Shown piece by piece: positions 46,330 to 54,964 of a DNA stretch of 64,000 nucleotides. The number at the start of each line of letters is the position of its first letter. Positions within the stretch are counted from its first letter, which is position 1. The stretch comes from Nitrogeniibacter aestuarii (GTDB lineage Bacteria > Pseudomonadota > Gammaproteobacteria > Burkholderiales > Rhodocyclaceae). The DNA is taken from contig NZ_CP071321.1 in the NCBI RefSeq assembly GCF_017309585.1, forward strand, positions 2,728,001 through 2,792,000, in the 5' to 3' direction. A model generated the notes under the pieces. That model was not told where the DNA came from, searched no databases, and was given only the letters and a program-made list of their open reading frames with translations. Position numbers and translations under genes: made by a program.

Positions 46330-47730
46330 ATGAACCAGTCCAGTGATTTCCAGGGTGTCTTTTTCTGGGGCTTTCTCATCGTCTTCGGGGTGGTGATGTA
46401 CGCCATTTCCCCGCGGGTCAAGGACGAGGGTGGCTTCTTCCGGGGCACTGACGCCGACGGTCGCCCCGCCTCGAGCTGGGCACTGATGATGAGCATCTTC
46501 ATCAGCTGGATCTTCGCCAAGTCGGTCACCAACGCTGCCAACCTTGGCGCCGCGTACGGCGTCGTCGGCGGCCTTGCCTATGCCACCTACTGGCTGTCGA
46601 TCCCGTTCGCCGGGTGGGTCATTTACCGTTTGCGCACGCGCGAGGGGGCCACCGGATTGGTGAGCTTCCTGATGGGCAAATACGGCCGTGGGGCAGCGCT
46701 GGCCTTCTCCGCTGCCATTCTGATCCGCCTGTACAACGAAGTGTGGAGTAACACCGCGGTGGTCGGGGGCTACTACGGGGAGGCCGGCTCTGCAGCCTTC
46801 ATTGGCGCGGCCCTGCTCTTCACCCTGGCCGTGCTGGTCTATAGCCTCAAGGGCGGGCTGCGCAGTTCGATCTTCACCGACGTGATTCAGGCCGTGGTGT
46901 TCGTGCTGTTCCTCGGTCTCGTGCTCATCTGGATCGTGCCCGAGCATGGTGCGACACGTCTGCTGACCGAGGGCGAGTTCGCGCTCGATGCCGGTGCCGA
47001 TCTGCTTCTGGTGGCCTTGCTTCAGGTGCTCTCCTACCCCTTCCACGATCCGGTGCTGACCGACCGCGGGTTCATCACCCGCGAAAAAACCATGCTGAAG
47101 GCCTTCGTGGTTGCCGGCGTGCTCGGGTTTCTGGCCATTCTCGCGTTCAGCCTGGTCGGGGTGCATGCCCGCCTCGAAGGAATCGCAGCCAACGGCAATG
47201 CCCCCGCCCAGGTGGCGCGCGTGCTTGGCACGGCCGGCTTCTTCGCCATGGCCGTGGTCATGATTTCGTCGGCCGCTTCAACGCTGGACTCCACGTTTAC
47301 ATCTCTGTCCAAGTCAGTGGCCCATGAGTTACCGCTGCTGGCCGGTCGCACCCCGGGCCAACGCGCGATTCGCAATGGCGTCGTCACCATGACCCTGTTC
47401 GCGCTGCTGGGCAACCTGCCGATGATCGCCGGGACCGATATTCTCAAGGCGACCACCCTGTCGGGCACGATGGTCATCGGCTTGGCACCCGTGTTCCTGC
47501 TCTCCCGCTGGGTATCGCATTCGCCCCTGTCCTTCCATCTTTCTTTCTGGACCGGCATGGGGCTGGGCATCCTGCTGGCACTGGGCCAGATTCCGGCCGG
47601 CTGGGCCATTGGCGAAGGCAAGTACGGCCTGTTGCTGGGGACCAACCTCTATGGGCTCACCCTGTGCACCGTGGGTTTTCTCGCCCCGCTCGCCCTGGGG
47701 CTGCATCGTCCGCGGACGCAAGCGGCATGA
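46330..47730 (+). CDS. Sodium:solute symporter family protein
   Basis: A 466-residue transporter with about 13 membrane helices. Features of the SSS family are SSWALMMSIFISWIFAKS, KGGLRSSIFTDVIQAVVFV and SAASTLDSTFTSLSKSVAHEL, which carry the Na+-site residues. The ATG follows GGAGGA by eight bases. It lies between ArsS and the phosphoesterase gene, overlapping the latter's start (ATGA). It may import the pathway's precursor or handle its product; the substrate is unknown. Confidence 0.88.
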   Translation: MNQSSDFQGVFFWGFLIVFGVVMYAISPRVKDEGGFFRGTDADGRPASSWALMMSIFISWIFAKSVTNAANLGAAYGVVGGLAYATYWLSIPFAGWVIYRLRTREGATGLVSFLMGKYGRGAALAFSAAILIRLYNEVWSNTAVVGGYYGEAGSAAFIGAALLFTLAVLVYSLKGGLRSSIFTDVIQAVVFVLFLGLVLIWIVPEHGATRLLTEGEFALDAGADLLLVALLQVLSYPFHDPVLTDRGFITREKTMLKAFVVAGVLGFLAILAFSLVGVHARLEGIAANGNAPAQVARVLGTAGFFAMAVVMISSAASTLDSTFTSLSKSVAHELPLLAGRTPGQRAIRNGVVTMTLFALLGNLPMIAGTDILKATTLSGTMVIGLAPVFLLSRWVSHSPLSFHLSFWTGMGLGILLALGQIPAGWAIGEGKYGLLLGTNLYGLTLCTVGFLAPLALGLHRPRTQAA

Positions 47731-48650
47731 GTGGCGCCGGCCGCAGCTGCCCGCTTCGCTATCGCTATGGCCCGGCGGCCATTGCGAACGCGCACGCAGA
47801 GGCCCTCGACACGCTCTACGTGGTTGGGGGGCTCTATGGCAATCCGTTCGCGCTCCGTGCGGTGGACGCGCTCCTGGCCAAAGAGACGGGCTCACCGCGC
47901 GTGTGCTTCAACGGTGATTTCAACTGGTTCAACGTGGGCGACGAAGACTTTCGTCAGATCAACAACACGGTACTGAAGCACGATGCCACCCTAGGCAATG
48001 TCGAGGCCGAACTCTTCGGGCCGGACGATGAAACAGGCTGCGGTTGTGCCTACCCGGACACCGTGAGTGACGAGGTGGTCGCCCGTTCCAACCGGATTCA
48101 CGCCCGACTCAGACGCACGGCACAGGGCCATCCGGACGTGCTCAGACAACTCGAGACGCTGCCCATGGTACGTCGCTATCGCGTGGGCAACCTGACGGTC
48201 GGCGTGGTCCATGGTGACGCTCAAAGCCTCGCCGGTTGGGATTTCGATGCTGCTCGTCTGGGGGACCCAAACACGCATGGCGCATTCACCGAGCTCTTTG
48301 ATGCAGCCCGGGTCCAGGTCTTCGCCAGCAGCCACACCTGCCTGCCGGCATGCGCGCGTATCGGCCCGGGCCGGATCATCATCAACAACGGCGCCGCCGG
48401 CATGCCCAATTTCAAGGGTGAATTGCACGGTGTCGTGACCCGCATCAGCACCCGGCCATCACCCTGGTCAAACCTGTATGGCGTTGTCGAAGACACCATT
48501 CACATTGATGCCATTGCCCTGCGTTATGACAGCTCCGCCTGGACAGCGCATTTTCTCGCCCACTGGCCACCCGGCAGCGACGCTCACGGCTCCTACTACG
48601 AGCGCATCGCCTGCGGCCCAGAGCACACCGTCGCGCAAGCTCGCCCCTGA
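47727..48650 (+). CDS. Divergent metallophosphoesterase-like protein
   Basis: A 307-residue protein with the layout of the calcineurin-like phosphoesterase fold but altered metal ligands. GGLYGNPFAL (from residue 34) stands where DxHGN is usual, NGDFNWF (62-68) fits GDxxD loosely, TLGNVE (88-93) stands for GNHE, and later VVHGDAQ and SSHTCLP correspond to the GH and GHT-type positions. The ATG overlaps the symporter stop codon. It is thus the third gene of the arsS block. It may dephosphorylate a sugar intermediate or be inactive. Assignment is moderate. Confidence 0.68.
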   Translation: MSGAGRSCPLRYRYGPAAIANAHAEALDTLYVVGGLYGNPFALRAVDALLAKETGSPRVCFNGDFNWFNVGDEDFRQINNTVLKHDATLGNVEAELFGPDDETGCGCAYPDTVSDEVVARSNRIHARLRRTAQGHPDVLRQLETLPMVRRYRVGNLTVGVVHGDAQSLAGWDFDAARLGDPNTHGAFTELFDAARVQVFASSHTCLPACARIGPGRIIINNGAAGMPNFKGELHGVVTRISTRPSPWSNLYGVVEDTIHIDAIALRYDSSAWTAHFLAHWPPGSDAHGSYYERIACGPEHTVAQARP

Positions 48651-48724
48651 TCCCCGGACAGTGCCGGTTCAAGTAAACGGATTTCATTGCCGTTAAGCCC
48701 CACAGAAGCGGCTAACTGCGAGCA

Positions 48725-49678
48725 ATGATCGTGAAAGAAGCGCCACGACCTCCGAACGAAGACCTGCGCCTGAGCACCCTGAGGGCGCTCAACGTGCTCG
48801 ATACCCCTCGAGAGGAGCGTTTCGACCGCTTGACCCGGCTCACGCGCAGGATGTTTCGCGTACCGATTGCCGCCATCAGCCTGATTGACGAAAACCGCCA
48901 GTGGTTGAAGTCCTGCATGGGCCTTGCCGCCCGCGAGACGCCCCGTGCCTATTCCTTCTGCGCGCACGCCATCCTGCACGACGACCCTTTGGTCGTCGAA
49001 GATGCACTGCATGACGAACGTTTTTTCGATAATCCGCTGGTGACCAGGGAGCCACGGGTCCGCTTCTACACCGGTTGTCCGATCAAGGCCGGCAACGGCT
49101 GCCGGCTCGGCACCCTGGCGATCATCGATCACGACCCTCGAGGCCTCACCGATGATGAGCGCAGCGCGCTCAAAGACCTCGCCGCCATGGTGGAGCGCGA
49201 GTTGCTCATCATGCACCCGAGCACGACGGACGAACTGACCGGCATTACCAATCGCAAAGGCTTTCTGGCAATGGCACAGCGCTGCCTCAGTCAGTGCATC
49301 CGTCATGGCATGTCAGCCACCCTGGTGATGTTTTCGCTCGACACGCAGTCCGATGCACATGGCCCCGAAGCGGAACTCGGCCTCACGACGTTTGCCGAGA
49401 CCATGAAGGCCGGTTTTCGTGAATCGGACCTTTTCGCCCGGCTCGACTCAAACGAGTTCGCCCTCCTGCTCTCACACACGGGAGCTGACGGCGCCGGCAA
49501 GTGCGCCCAACGATTCACCGCCCTCATGAGTGCAGAGAACGTGGGCCTGCCGCCCGAAGCGCGTATCAACTTCCTCTGGGTGGCTGTCGAATTCGACCCT
49601 TCGCGCCACAACACCGTGGATGCCCTGCTGACCGAGGCGCGAAAGGCGGTTCATCAACAACGGCGACGCGGCGGCTGA
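48725..49678 (+). CDS. GAF domain protein with degenerate GGDEF domain
   Basis: A 317-residue soluble protein. The GAF domain (about 20-160) includes LIDENRQWLKSCMGL and YSFCAHAILHDDPLVVEDA, as in many light- or redox-associated sensors. A GGDEF-like domain follows (TDELTGITNRKGFLA), but the active-site motif reads DSNEF (residues 241-245), so c-di-GMP synthesis is not expected. It may bind nucleotide or partner proteins. It lies between the arsS block and the porin gene, on the same strand. Confidence 0.85.
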   Translation: MIVKEAPRPPNEDLRLSTLRALNVLDTPREERFDRLTRLTRRMFRVPIAAISLIDENRQWLKSCMGLAARETPRAYSFCAHAILHDDPLVVEDALHDERFFDNPLVTREPRVRFYTGCPIKAGNGCRLGTLAIIDHDPRGLTDDERSALKDLAAMVERELLIMHPSTTDELTGITNRKGFLAMAQRCLSQCIRHGMSATLVMFSLDTQSDAHGPEAELGLTTFAETMKAGFRESDLFARLDSNEFALLLSHTGADGAGKCAQRFTALMSAENVGLPPEARINFLWVAVEFDPSRHNTVDALLTEARKAVHQQRRRGG

Positions 49679-49861
49679 ACGGCTGCCGAACCCCCGCATT
49701 CTGGCTGCCGCAGGCAGTTTTCGACGGAACGGTCTCGCACCATGGAACACCTCCCGAACAAGATCGAGCGAAACCGACAGCCGGATTAGTTAACACGAAT
49801 TGTTCGCATTTGCGTTATCATCCATAAAAACTTACGTATCCGCTCTTGGAGTACCTGTCTC

Positions 49862-51232
49862 ATGACCCCGATTCGAACTGCCATCATGGCAGCACTTTGC
49901 GCAGCGCCCATGGCGGCCTCCGCCGCGCAGCCCAGCCAGCAAGAACTGATCGACATGCTGCAAAAACTCGCTGCCCGCGTCGAAAGCCTGGAACAACGCA
50001 ACGCTGACCTTGAAGCCAGACTGAGCGAAACACCCTCAGCCGACTCGAATGCGCCGCTGGCAAAGCGCGTCGAAGCCCTTGAAACCGCTCAGGCCACGGG
50101 CGGCAGCGTCAACGAGTTTCTGTCCGGCATTGAAGTCGAGGGTAACGTGGTCGGTGTGATTCAGAGCGCCACCGCCGACGACCACGATGAAACACACACC
50201 AACTGGCGCGGCGATCTGGGCATCACCCTCCCGGCCGGTCAGGTGGGCAATTCCGTCGGGACCTTCTTTGTCCAGCTGCGTGCCGGTCAGGGCGAAGGCC
50301 CGAGCGAATTGCCCGCAACATTCACCGGCACGCTCAACACAGCCAGTTTTCAACAAGCCGACGTCAACGCAGCCAACGCGAACGCGATCATCGCGCAGGC
50401 CTTCTATCAGCTCGACACGGCCATTGGCGGTGCTGACAGCGGCCAGAATCTGGCCGTGACCGTCGGCAAGCAGGACCCCTTCGTTTTTTTCGACCAGAAC
50501 GCCGCGGCCGACAACGAAGTCGAGAAGTTCATGAACAACGTATTCGTGCATAACCCGCTGCTGGACTCGGGCGGTGCCGTGGGTGCCGACGAATACGGTT
50601 TCACCCCCGGCCTTCGAGTGGCTTACAGCCAGGAAGGCGCTGGCTCCGGCTGGGGCGTCTCGGGCGCGGTATATGGCGCCGGTGACGGTGCCACCTTCGG
50701 GCGCAGCTTCACCCAGCCCTTCTACATCGCACAGGTGGAGTTCGGCCCGCGCGGTGAGGCGCGCGAAGGCAGCTACCGGGTCTATGCCTGGCACAACGGC
50801 CAGTACGAAGGTTTCGATGGCTCCGTCGGCAAGAACACCGGACTTGGCATCTCATTCGACCAGCAGGTCAGCGCGATGCTGACCCTCTTCGGTCGCTACG
50901 GGCACAATTTCTCAGGCAAAGTCGCTTTCGACCGGGCGCTGACGCTGGGCGGCGAATTCAGCGGCGCGGGCTGGGGACGCGACGACGACGGAATCGGTCT
51001 GGCCTGGGGCTGGCTGCGCTCATCGAAGGAATTCCGACGCACCTCCGCGAGCCTCCAGGACTATGGCTACGATGCCAGCGGTGCCGAGCAGGTGGCCGAG
51101 CTGTACTACCGCTACGCTGTCAACGACCACCTGTCACTCACGCCGGATCTGCAGTTCGTTCATCGCCCGGGCGCCAACGACGACGAAGACAGCATCTACG
51201 CCTTCGGCGTTCGCGCACTGTACGGCTTCTGA
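49862..51232 (+). CDS. OprB-family carbohydrate-selective porin
   Basis: A 456-residue outer-membrane protein. The signal peptide ends AASA-AQ. A coiled-coil segment follows (about residues 25-65; LIDMLQKLAARVESLEQRN). The beta-barrel part shows repeated amphipathic strands, SYRVYAWHNGQYEG, and the C-terminal GVRALYGF ending in Phe. It resembles OprB-type porins, which pass sugars or other small molecules. It sits between the two arsenosugar-type blocks and might take up or release a glycosylated compound, but that is inference from position. Confidence 0.82.
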   Translation: MTPIRTAIMAALCAAPMAASAAQPSQQELIDMLQKLAARVESLEQRNADLEARLSETPSADSNAPLAKRVEALETAQATGGSVNEFLSGIEVEGNVVGVIQSATADDHDETHTNWRGDLGITLPAGQVGNSVGTFFVQLRAGQGEGPSELPATFTGTLNTASFQQADVNAANANAIIAQAFYQLDTAIGGADSGQNLAVTVGKQDPFVFFDQNAAADNEVEKFMNNVFVHNPLLDSGGAVGADEYGFTPGLRVAYSQEGAGSGWGVSGAVYGAGDGATFGRSFTQPFYIAQVEFGPRGEAREGSYRVYAWHNGQYEGFDGSVGKNTGLGISFDQQVSAMLTLFGRYGHNFSGKVAFDRALTLGGEFSGAGWGRDDDGIGLAWGWLRSSKEFRRTSASLQDYGYDASGAEQVAELYYRYAVNDHLSLTPDLQFVHRPGANDDEDSIYAFGVRALYGF

Positions 51233-51252
51233 GCAGTTCGCGGCCCACAAAC

Positions 51253-51281
51253 AAAAACGCCCGGCATTGCCGGGCGTTTTT
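51253..51281. terminator. Bidirectional terminator between porin gene and infA
   Basis: Nine-base stem ACGCCCGGC/GCCGGGCGT with an ATT loop, five A on the left and five T on the right. It serves the two convergent genes. Confidence 0.93.
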
Positions 51282-51298
51282 GTTGAAGCTCATGCCGA

Positions 51299-51538
51299 TC
51301 ACGCAGCCGCGCGGCGAACTTCCTTGTGACGGTAGCAGATACGCGCCTTGGTCAGGTCATACGGTGACATTTCAAGGGTGACGCGATCGCCGGCGAGAAT
51401 ACGGATGCGGAACTTGCGCATTTTGCCGGACGCATAGGCCGCGACGTCCATGCCGTTGTCCAGTTTCACGAGGAAACGGGCATCACGCAGCACTTCCTCG
51501 ACCGTACCTTCGAATTGGATCAGATCTTCTTTTGCCAT
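51299..51538 (-). CDS. infA: Translation initiation factor IF-1
   Basis: A 79-residue OB-fold factor of translation initiation: MAKEDLIQFEGTVEEVL, then YASGKMRKFRIRILAGDRVTLEMSPYDLTKARICYRHKE. It is longer than the classic 72-residue IF-1 by a basic tail (VRRAAA). It is not among ribosomal protein genes here, so it may be the second IF-1 copy common in betaproteobacteria. ATG 51538 follows AAGGAG. A long leader lies upstream. Confidence 0.95.
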   Translation of the reverse strand: MAKEDLIQFEGTVEEVLRDARFLVKLDNGMDVAAYASGKMRKFRIRILAGDRVTLEMSPYDLTKARICYRHKEVRRAAA

Positions 51539-51992
51539 GGCTTTGCTCTCCTTAATTTGAATACGAGTTGATCTCCTCTCCAACGGCAAGGCGCGAAAAG
51601 AGATCTGCGCGTCTCGCAAACGGCGGGACACGCGGTCAAACAGTGACGCAGGCAGTTGCGGCTCGACGCCGGCAACCGACAGACAGAGCGGAACGACTTC
51701 CAGCTCTTGTGGGGCGGGACTGAACCCGACTCAGATCGCCTGGATGCCGGGCATGCAAACCCGTACCGGCGAAAAAGACAGCACCTCTCGGTACCCGGTG
51801 CGCACTACCATCACACAGTGACATAGCGCGGCATTGATAAGGGGCTCATTCTACAGGATTTTGTGCGCAGCAAAAAGTCCTGCTTGAATTTTCTGTGTGA
51901 ATGATGTCAGGTTTTGCGCCTCCGGGCAGTCTATTGAGTCAGAGCAACAAAAACCACGAACCGAACACTGCACAGGGAGCCGGACAACGGCC
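51539..51992. promoter_or_regulatory. Divergent intergenic region infA / TVP38-flavoprotein gene
   Basis: A 454-base stretch without a convincing gene. It holds the promoters of infA (minus) and of the second arsenosugar-type block (plus). The part beside infA is probably a long leader. A 62-codon open frame on the minus strand (51636-51824) has no ribosome site or recognisable product and was left out. Around 51840-51910 the sequence is AT-richer, as expected of promoters. Confidence 0.5.
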
Positions 51993-54158
51993 ATGGACAA
52001 GAAAAAACTCGGACTCATCTTTGTGCTCGCACTGCTGATCGCGAGCTACTTCATTTTCGACCTGGGGCGCTTCTTCAGCCTTGACTATTTCAAGGCGCAG
52101 CAAGCGGCCATTGAAGCCTACCGCGCGGAGAACCCCGTGCTGACGGCCGGCCTGTTCTTCCTCATCTACGTCGTCGTCACCGCCCTGTCCTTTCCGGGGG
52201 CTGCGGTACTGACCTTGGTGGCCGGCGCGATCTTCGGCCTGTGGTGGGGCGTGCTGATCGTCTCGTTCGCTTCTTCCATCGGCGCCACGCTCGCCTTTCT
52301 GGCCTCGCGTTTTCTGCTGCGCGACTGGGTGCAGAAGCGCTTCGGCGACCGTCTCAAGGCCATCAACACGGGTGTCGAGAGAGAAGGCGGCTTCTACCTC
52401 TTTACCCTGCGCCTGGTACCGGCGTTTCCCTTCTTCGTCATCAATCTGGTGATGGGACTGACACCGATTCGCACCACCACGTTCTACTGGGTCAGTCAGC
52501 TCGGCATGTTGGCCGGCACGCTGGTCTATGTGAATGCCGGCACGCAACTCGGGCAGATCGAGTCGCTGGCGGGCATCCTCTCGCCGGGGCTGGTGGGTTC
52601 GTTCGTGCTGCTGGGCATTTTCCCGCTGATCGCAAAGCGGATCGTGGCGACAGTCAAGGCGCGAAAGGTATTCGCCCGCTGGAGCGAGCGCAAGCCCTCG
52701 AGTTTCGATCGCAATCTGGTGGTGATCGGCGGCGGATCGGCGGGCCTCGTGACGGCTTACATTGCAGCTGCCGTCAAGTCGAAGGTGACGCTCGTCGAGC
52801 GGCACAAACTCGGTGGCGATTGCCTCAACACCGGGTGTGTGCCATCAAAGGCGCTGATCCGCTCGGCCAAGTTCCTGTCGCATGTGCAACGCGCCAGCGA
52901 GTTCGGCATCGACGCGGCGGAAGCCAAGGTGGACTTTGCGCGGGTCATGGAGCGCGTGCAGTCGGTGATCACTGCCATCGAGCCACATGATTCTGCAGAG
53001 CGCTATGAGGGGCTGGGCGTGGATGTGGTCGAAGGGTCGGCCCGCATTGTCTCGCCATGGCAGGTGGCGATCACCGAATCCGATGGAACGGTGCGCACAC
53101 TGACCACCCGGTCGATCGTCATCGCCACCGGTGCGCGTCCCTTCGTGCCGCCGATTCCGGGCATTGATGAGGTGGGCTATCTGACCTCAGACACCCTCTG
53201 GAACCTGCGTGAGCAGCCGCGCCGCCTGCTGATTCTGGGCGGCGGTCCCATCGGCAGCGAATTGACACAAGCCTTTGCGCGGCTGGGCAGTCAGGTGACC
53301 CAGGTCGAGATGATGCCGCGCATCATGGCCCGCGAGGACGAAGACGTCTCCGAGGCCGTCATGGCGCGCTTCATCCGCGAGGGCATCGATGTGCGCATCG
53401 GCACCAAGGCCAAGGCCTTCACGGTCGAAGATGGCGAAAAAGTGCTGATTGCCGAACAGGATGGCCAAGAGGTGCGCATCCCCTTCGATCAGGTCATCGT
53501 GGCCCTCGGGCGTGCGGCCAACCTCACCGGTTTCGGATTGGAGGATCTGGGCATTCCGACCGGCAAGACGGTCGACACCAACGAATTTCTCCAGACCCTC
53601 TATCCCAATATCTATGCCGCAGGCGACGTGGCAGGCCCCTACCAGTTCACCCACACGGCGGCGCATCAGGCCTGGTACGCCGCGGTCAACGCGCTGTTCG
53701 ACCCGTTCAAGACCTTCAAGGCCGATTACTCGGTCATCCCCTGGGCCACATTCGTCGAGCCGGAAGTGGCCCGGGTGGGTCTCAACGAGCAGGAGGCCCG
53801 CGAACAGGGCATTGAGTACGAACTCACCCGATTCGGCATCGACGATCTGGACCGCGCCATTGCCGACTCGGAAGCCCATGGATTCATCAAGGTGCTCACC
53901 GTACCGGGCAAGGACCGCATCCTGGGCGTCACCATCGTGGGCGAACACGCTGGGGACCTGATTGCCGAATACGTACTGGCCATGAAGCATGGCATCGGCC
54001 TGAACAAGATACTCGGCACGATTCATATCTATCCGACGCTCGCCGAAGCCAACAAGTACGTGGCCGGTGAGTGGAAACGTGCTCATGCCCCGCAGAAGCT
54101 ACTCGAATGGGTCGAACGCTTTCACGCGTGGCGTCGCGGCGAGGGGAGCCAGAAATGA
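51993..54158 (+). CDS. TVP38/TMEM64 membrane domain fused to a MerA-like flavoprotein
   Basis: A 721-residue two-part protein. Residues 1-220 form a TVP38/TMEM64 (DedA-like) membrane domain with several helices (SFPGAAVLTLVAGAIFG, LRLVPAFPFFVINLVMGLTP). From residue 241 comes an FAD/NAD(P) pyridine-nucleotide disulfide oxidoreductase: NLVVIGGGSAGLV binds FAD, the redox pair is Cys277/Cys282 in GGDCLNTGCVPSKALI, LILGGGPIGSEL binds NAD(P), and the C-terminal dimer domain has HIYPTLAEANKY. It would couple a membrane module to thiol or metalloid reduction. The DUF547 gene start overlaps its stop codon. Confidence 0.92.
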   Translation: MDKKKLGLIFVLALLIASYFIFDLGRFFSLDYFKAQQAAIEAYRAENPVLTAGLFFLIYVVVTALSFPGAAVLTLVAGAIFGLWWGVLIVSFASSIGATLAFLASRFLLRDWVQKRFGDRLKAINTGVEREGGFYLFTLRLVPAFPFFVINLVMGLTPIRTTTFYWVSQLGMLAGTLVYVNAGTQLGQIESLAGILSPGLVGSFVLLGIFPLIAKRIVATVKARKVFARWSERKPSSFDRNLVVIGGGSAGLVTAYIAAAVKSKVTLVERHKLGGDCLNTGCVPSKALIRSAKFLSHVQRASEFGIDAAEAKVDFARVMERVQSVITAIEPHDSAERYEGLGVDVVEGSARIVSPWQVAITESDGTVRTLTTRSIVIATGARPFVPPIPGIDEVGYLTSDTLWNLREQPRRLLILGGGPIGSELTQAFARLGSQVTQVEMMPRIMAREDEDVSEAVMARFIREGIDVRIGTKAKAFTVEDGEKVLIAEQDGQEVRIPFDQVIVALGRAANLTGFGLEDLGIPTGKTVDTNEFLQTLYPNIYAAGDVAGPYQFTHTAAHQAWYAAVNALFDPFKTFKADYSVIPWATFVEPEVARVGLNEQEAREQGIEYELTRFGIDDLDRAIADSEAHGFIKVLTVPGKDRILGVTIVGEHAGDLIAEYVLAMKHGIGLNKILGTIHIYPTLAEANKYVAGEWKRAHAPQKLLEWVERFHAWRRGEGSQK

Positions 54159-54964
54159 AATACATCCGCGCAGGTATTGCCGCACTGGCATTGAGTCTGT
54201 TCGCCCACGGCGCCCAGGCCTTCGATCACACACATCAGGCGTGGAACACGCTGCTGGGAAAACTCGTGGTGGTCAACAAACAGGGCACGGCATCGAGCGT
54301 CAAGTACGCGCAGGCCAAGCAGGACCATGCCGAACTGAAGGCGTATCTGGCCAGCCTCAGCGCGGTATCGCGTCAGGAATACGCCCCCTGGGCGAAGGAC
54401 CAGAAACTCGCCTTTCTGATCAACGCGTACAACGCCTTCACCATTGAACTGATCCTGACTGAATACCCCAAACTGGATTCGATCAAGGACCTGGGCTCGT
54501 TCCTCGCGTCGCCCTGGAAGAAACCCTTCTTCGAGTTACTGGGCAAGAAGGAAACCCTCGACGGCATCGAGCACGAGCGCATTCGCGCGCCCGGCGCCTT
54601 CGATGATCCGCGCATCCATGCCGCCGTCGTCTGCGCCTCCATCGGCTGTCCGATGTTGCGCAACGAAGCCTACGTGGCGACACGGCTCGACGCCCAGCTT
54701 GAAGACCAGATGCAGCGCTTCCTGCGCGACCGCAGTCGCAACCGCTTCGATGCCGGGACCGGGACACTGCATGTATCGAAGATCTTCGACTGGTACGCGG
54801 GCGATTTCGACAAAGGGCATCGCGGTTTCGATTCACTCAAGGCCACCTTCGGCCATTACGCCGACGCCTTGGCAGACACGCCCGAAGAGGCCGCTCGGCT
54901 GCGCCGCGGCGACTTCACGATTGACTACCTGAACTACGACTGGAGGCTCAACGATGCGCGCTAG
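54155..54964 (+). CDS. DUF547 exported protein
   Basis: A 269-residue protein with a signal peptide (MKYIRAGIAALALSLFAHG, cleavage near AQA-FD). The mature part matches DUF547: LAFLINAYNAFTIELILTEYP, then HAAVVCASIGCPMLRNEAYVATRLDAQLE and VSKIFDWYAGDF. The fold may be related to cysteine-hydrolase-like proteins, but no activity is proven. The ATG overlaps the flavoprotein stop codon and its end overlaps the DUF1223 gene by 11 bases. It is a usual member of arsenosugar-type gene sets. Confidence 0.88.
   Translation: MKYIRAGIAALALSLFAHGAQAFDHTHQAWNTLLGKLVVVNKQGTASSVKYAQAKQDHAELKAYLASLSAVSRQEYAPWAKDQKLAFLINAYNAFTIELILTEYPKLDSIKDLGSFLASPWKKPFFELLGKKETLDGIEHERIRAPGAFDDPRIHAAVVCASIGCPMLRNEAYVATRLDAQLEDQMQRFLRDRSRNRFDAGTGTLHVSKIFDWYAGDFDKGHRGFDSLKATFGHYADALADTPEEAARLRRGDFTIDYLNYDWRLNDAR

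Noticed and set aside
51636..51824. 62-codon open frame in the infA leader
   Set aside because: No ribosome site, Arg-rich shadow-like composition; more likely untranslated leader.
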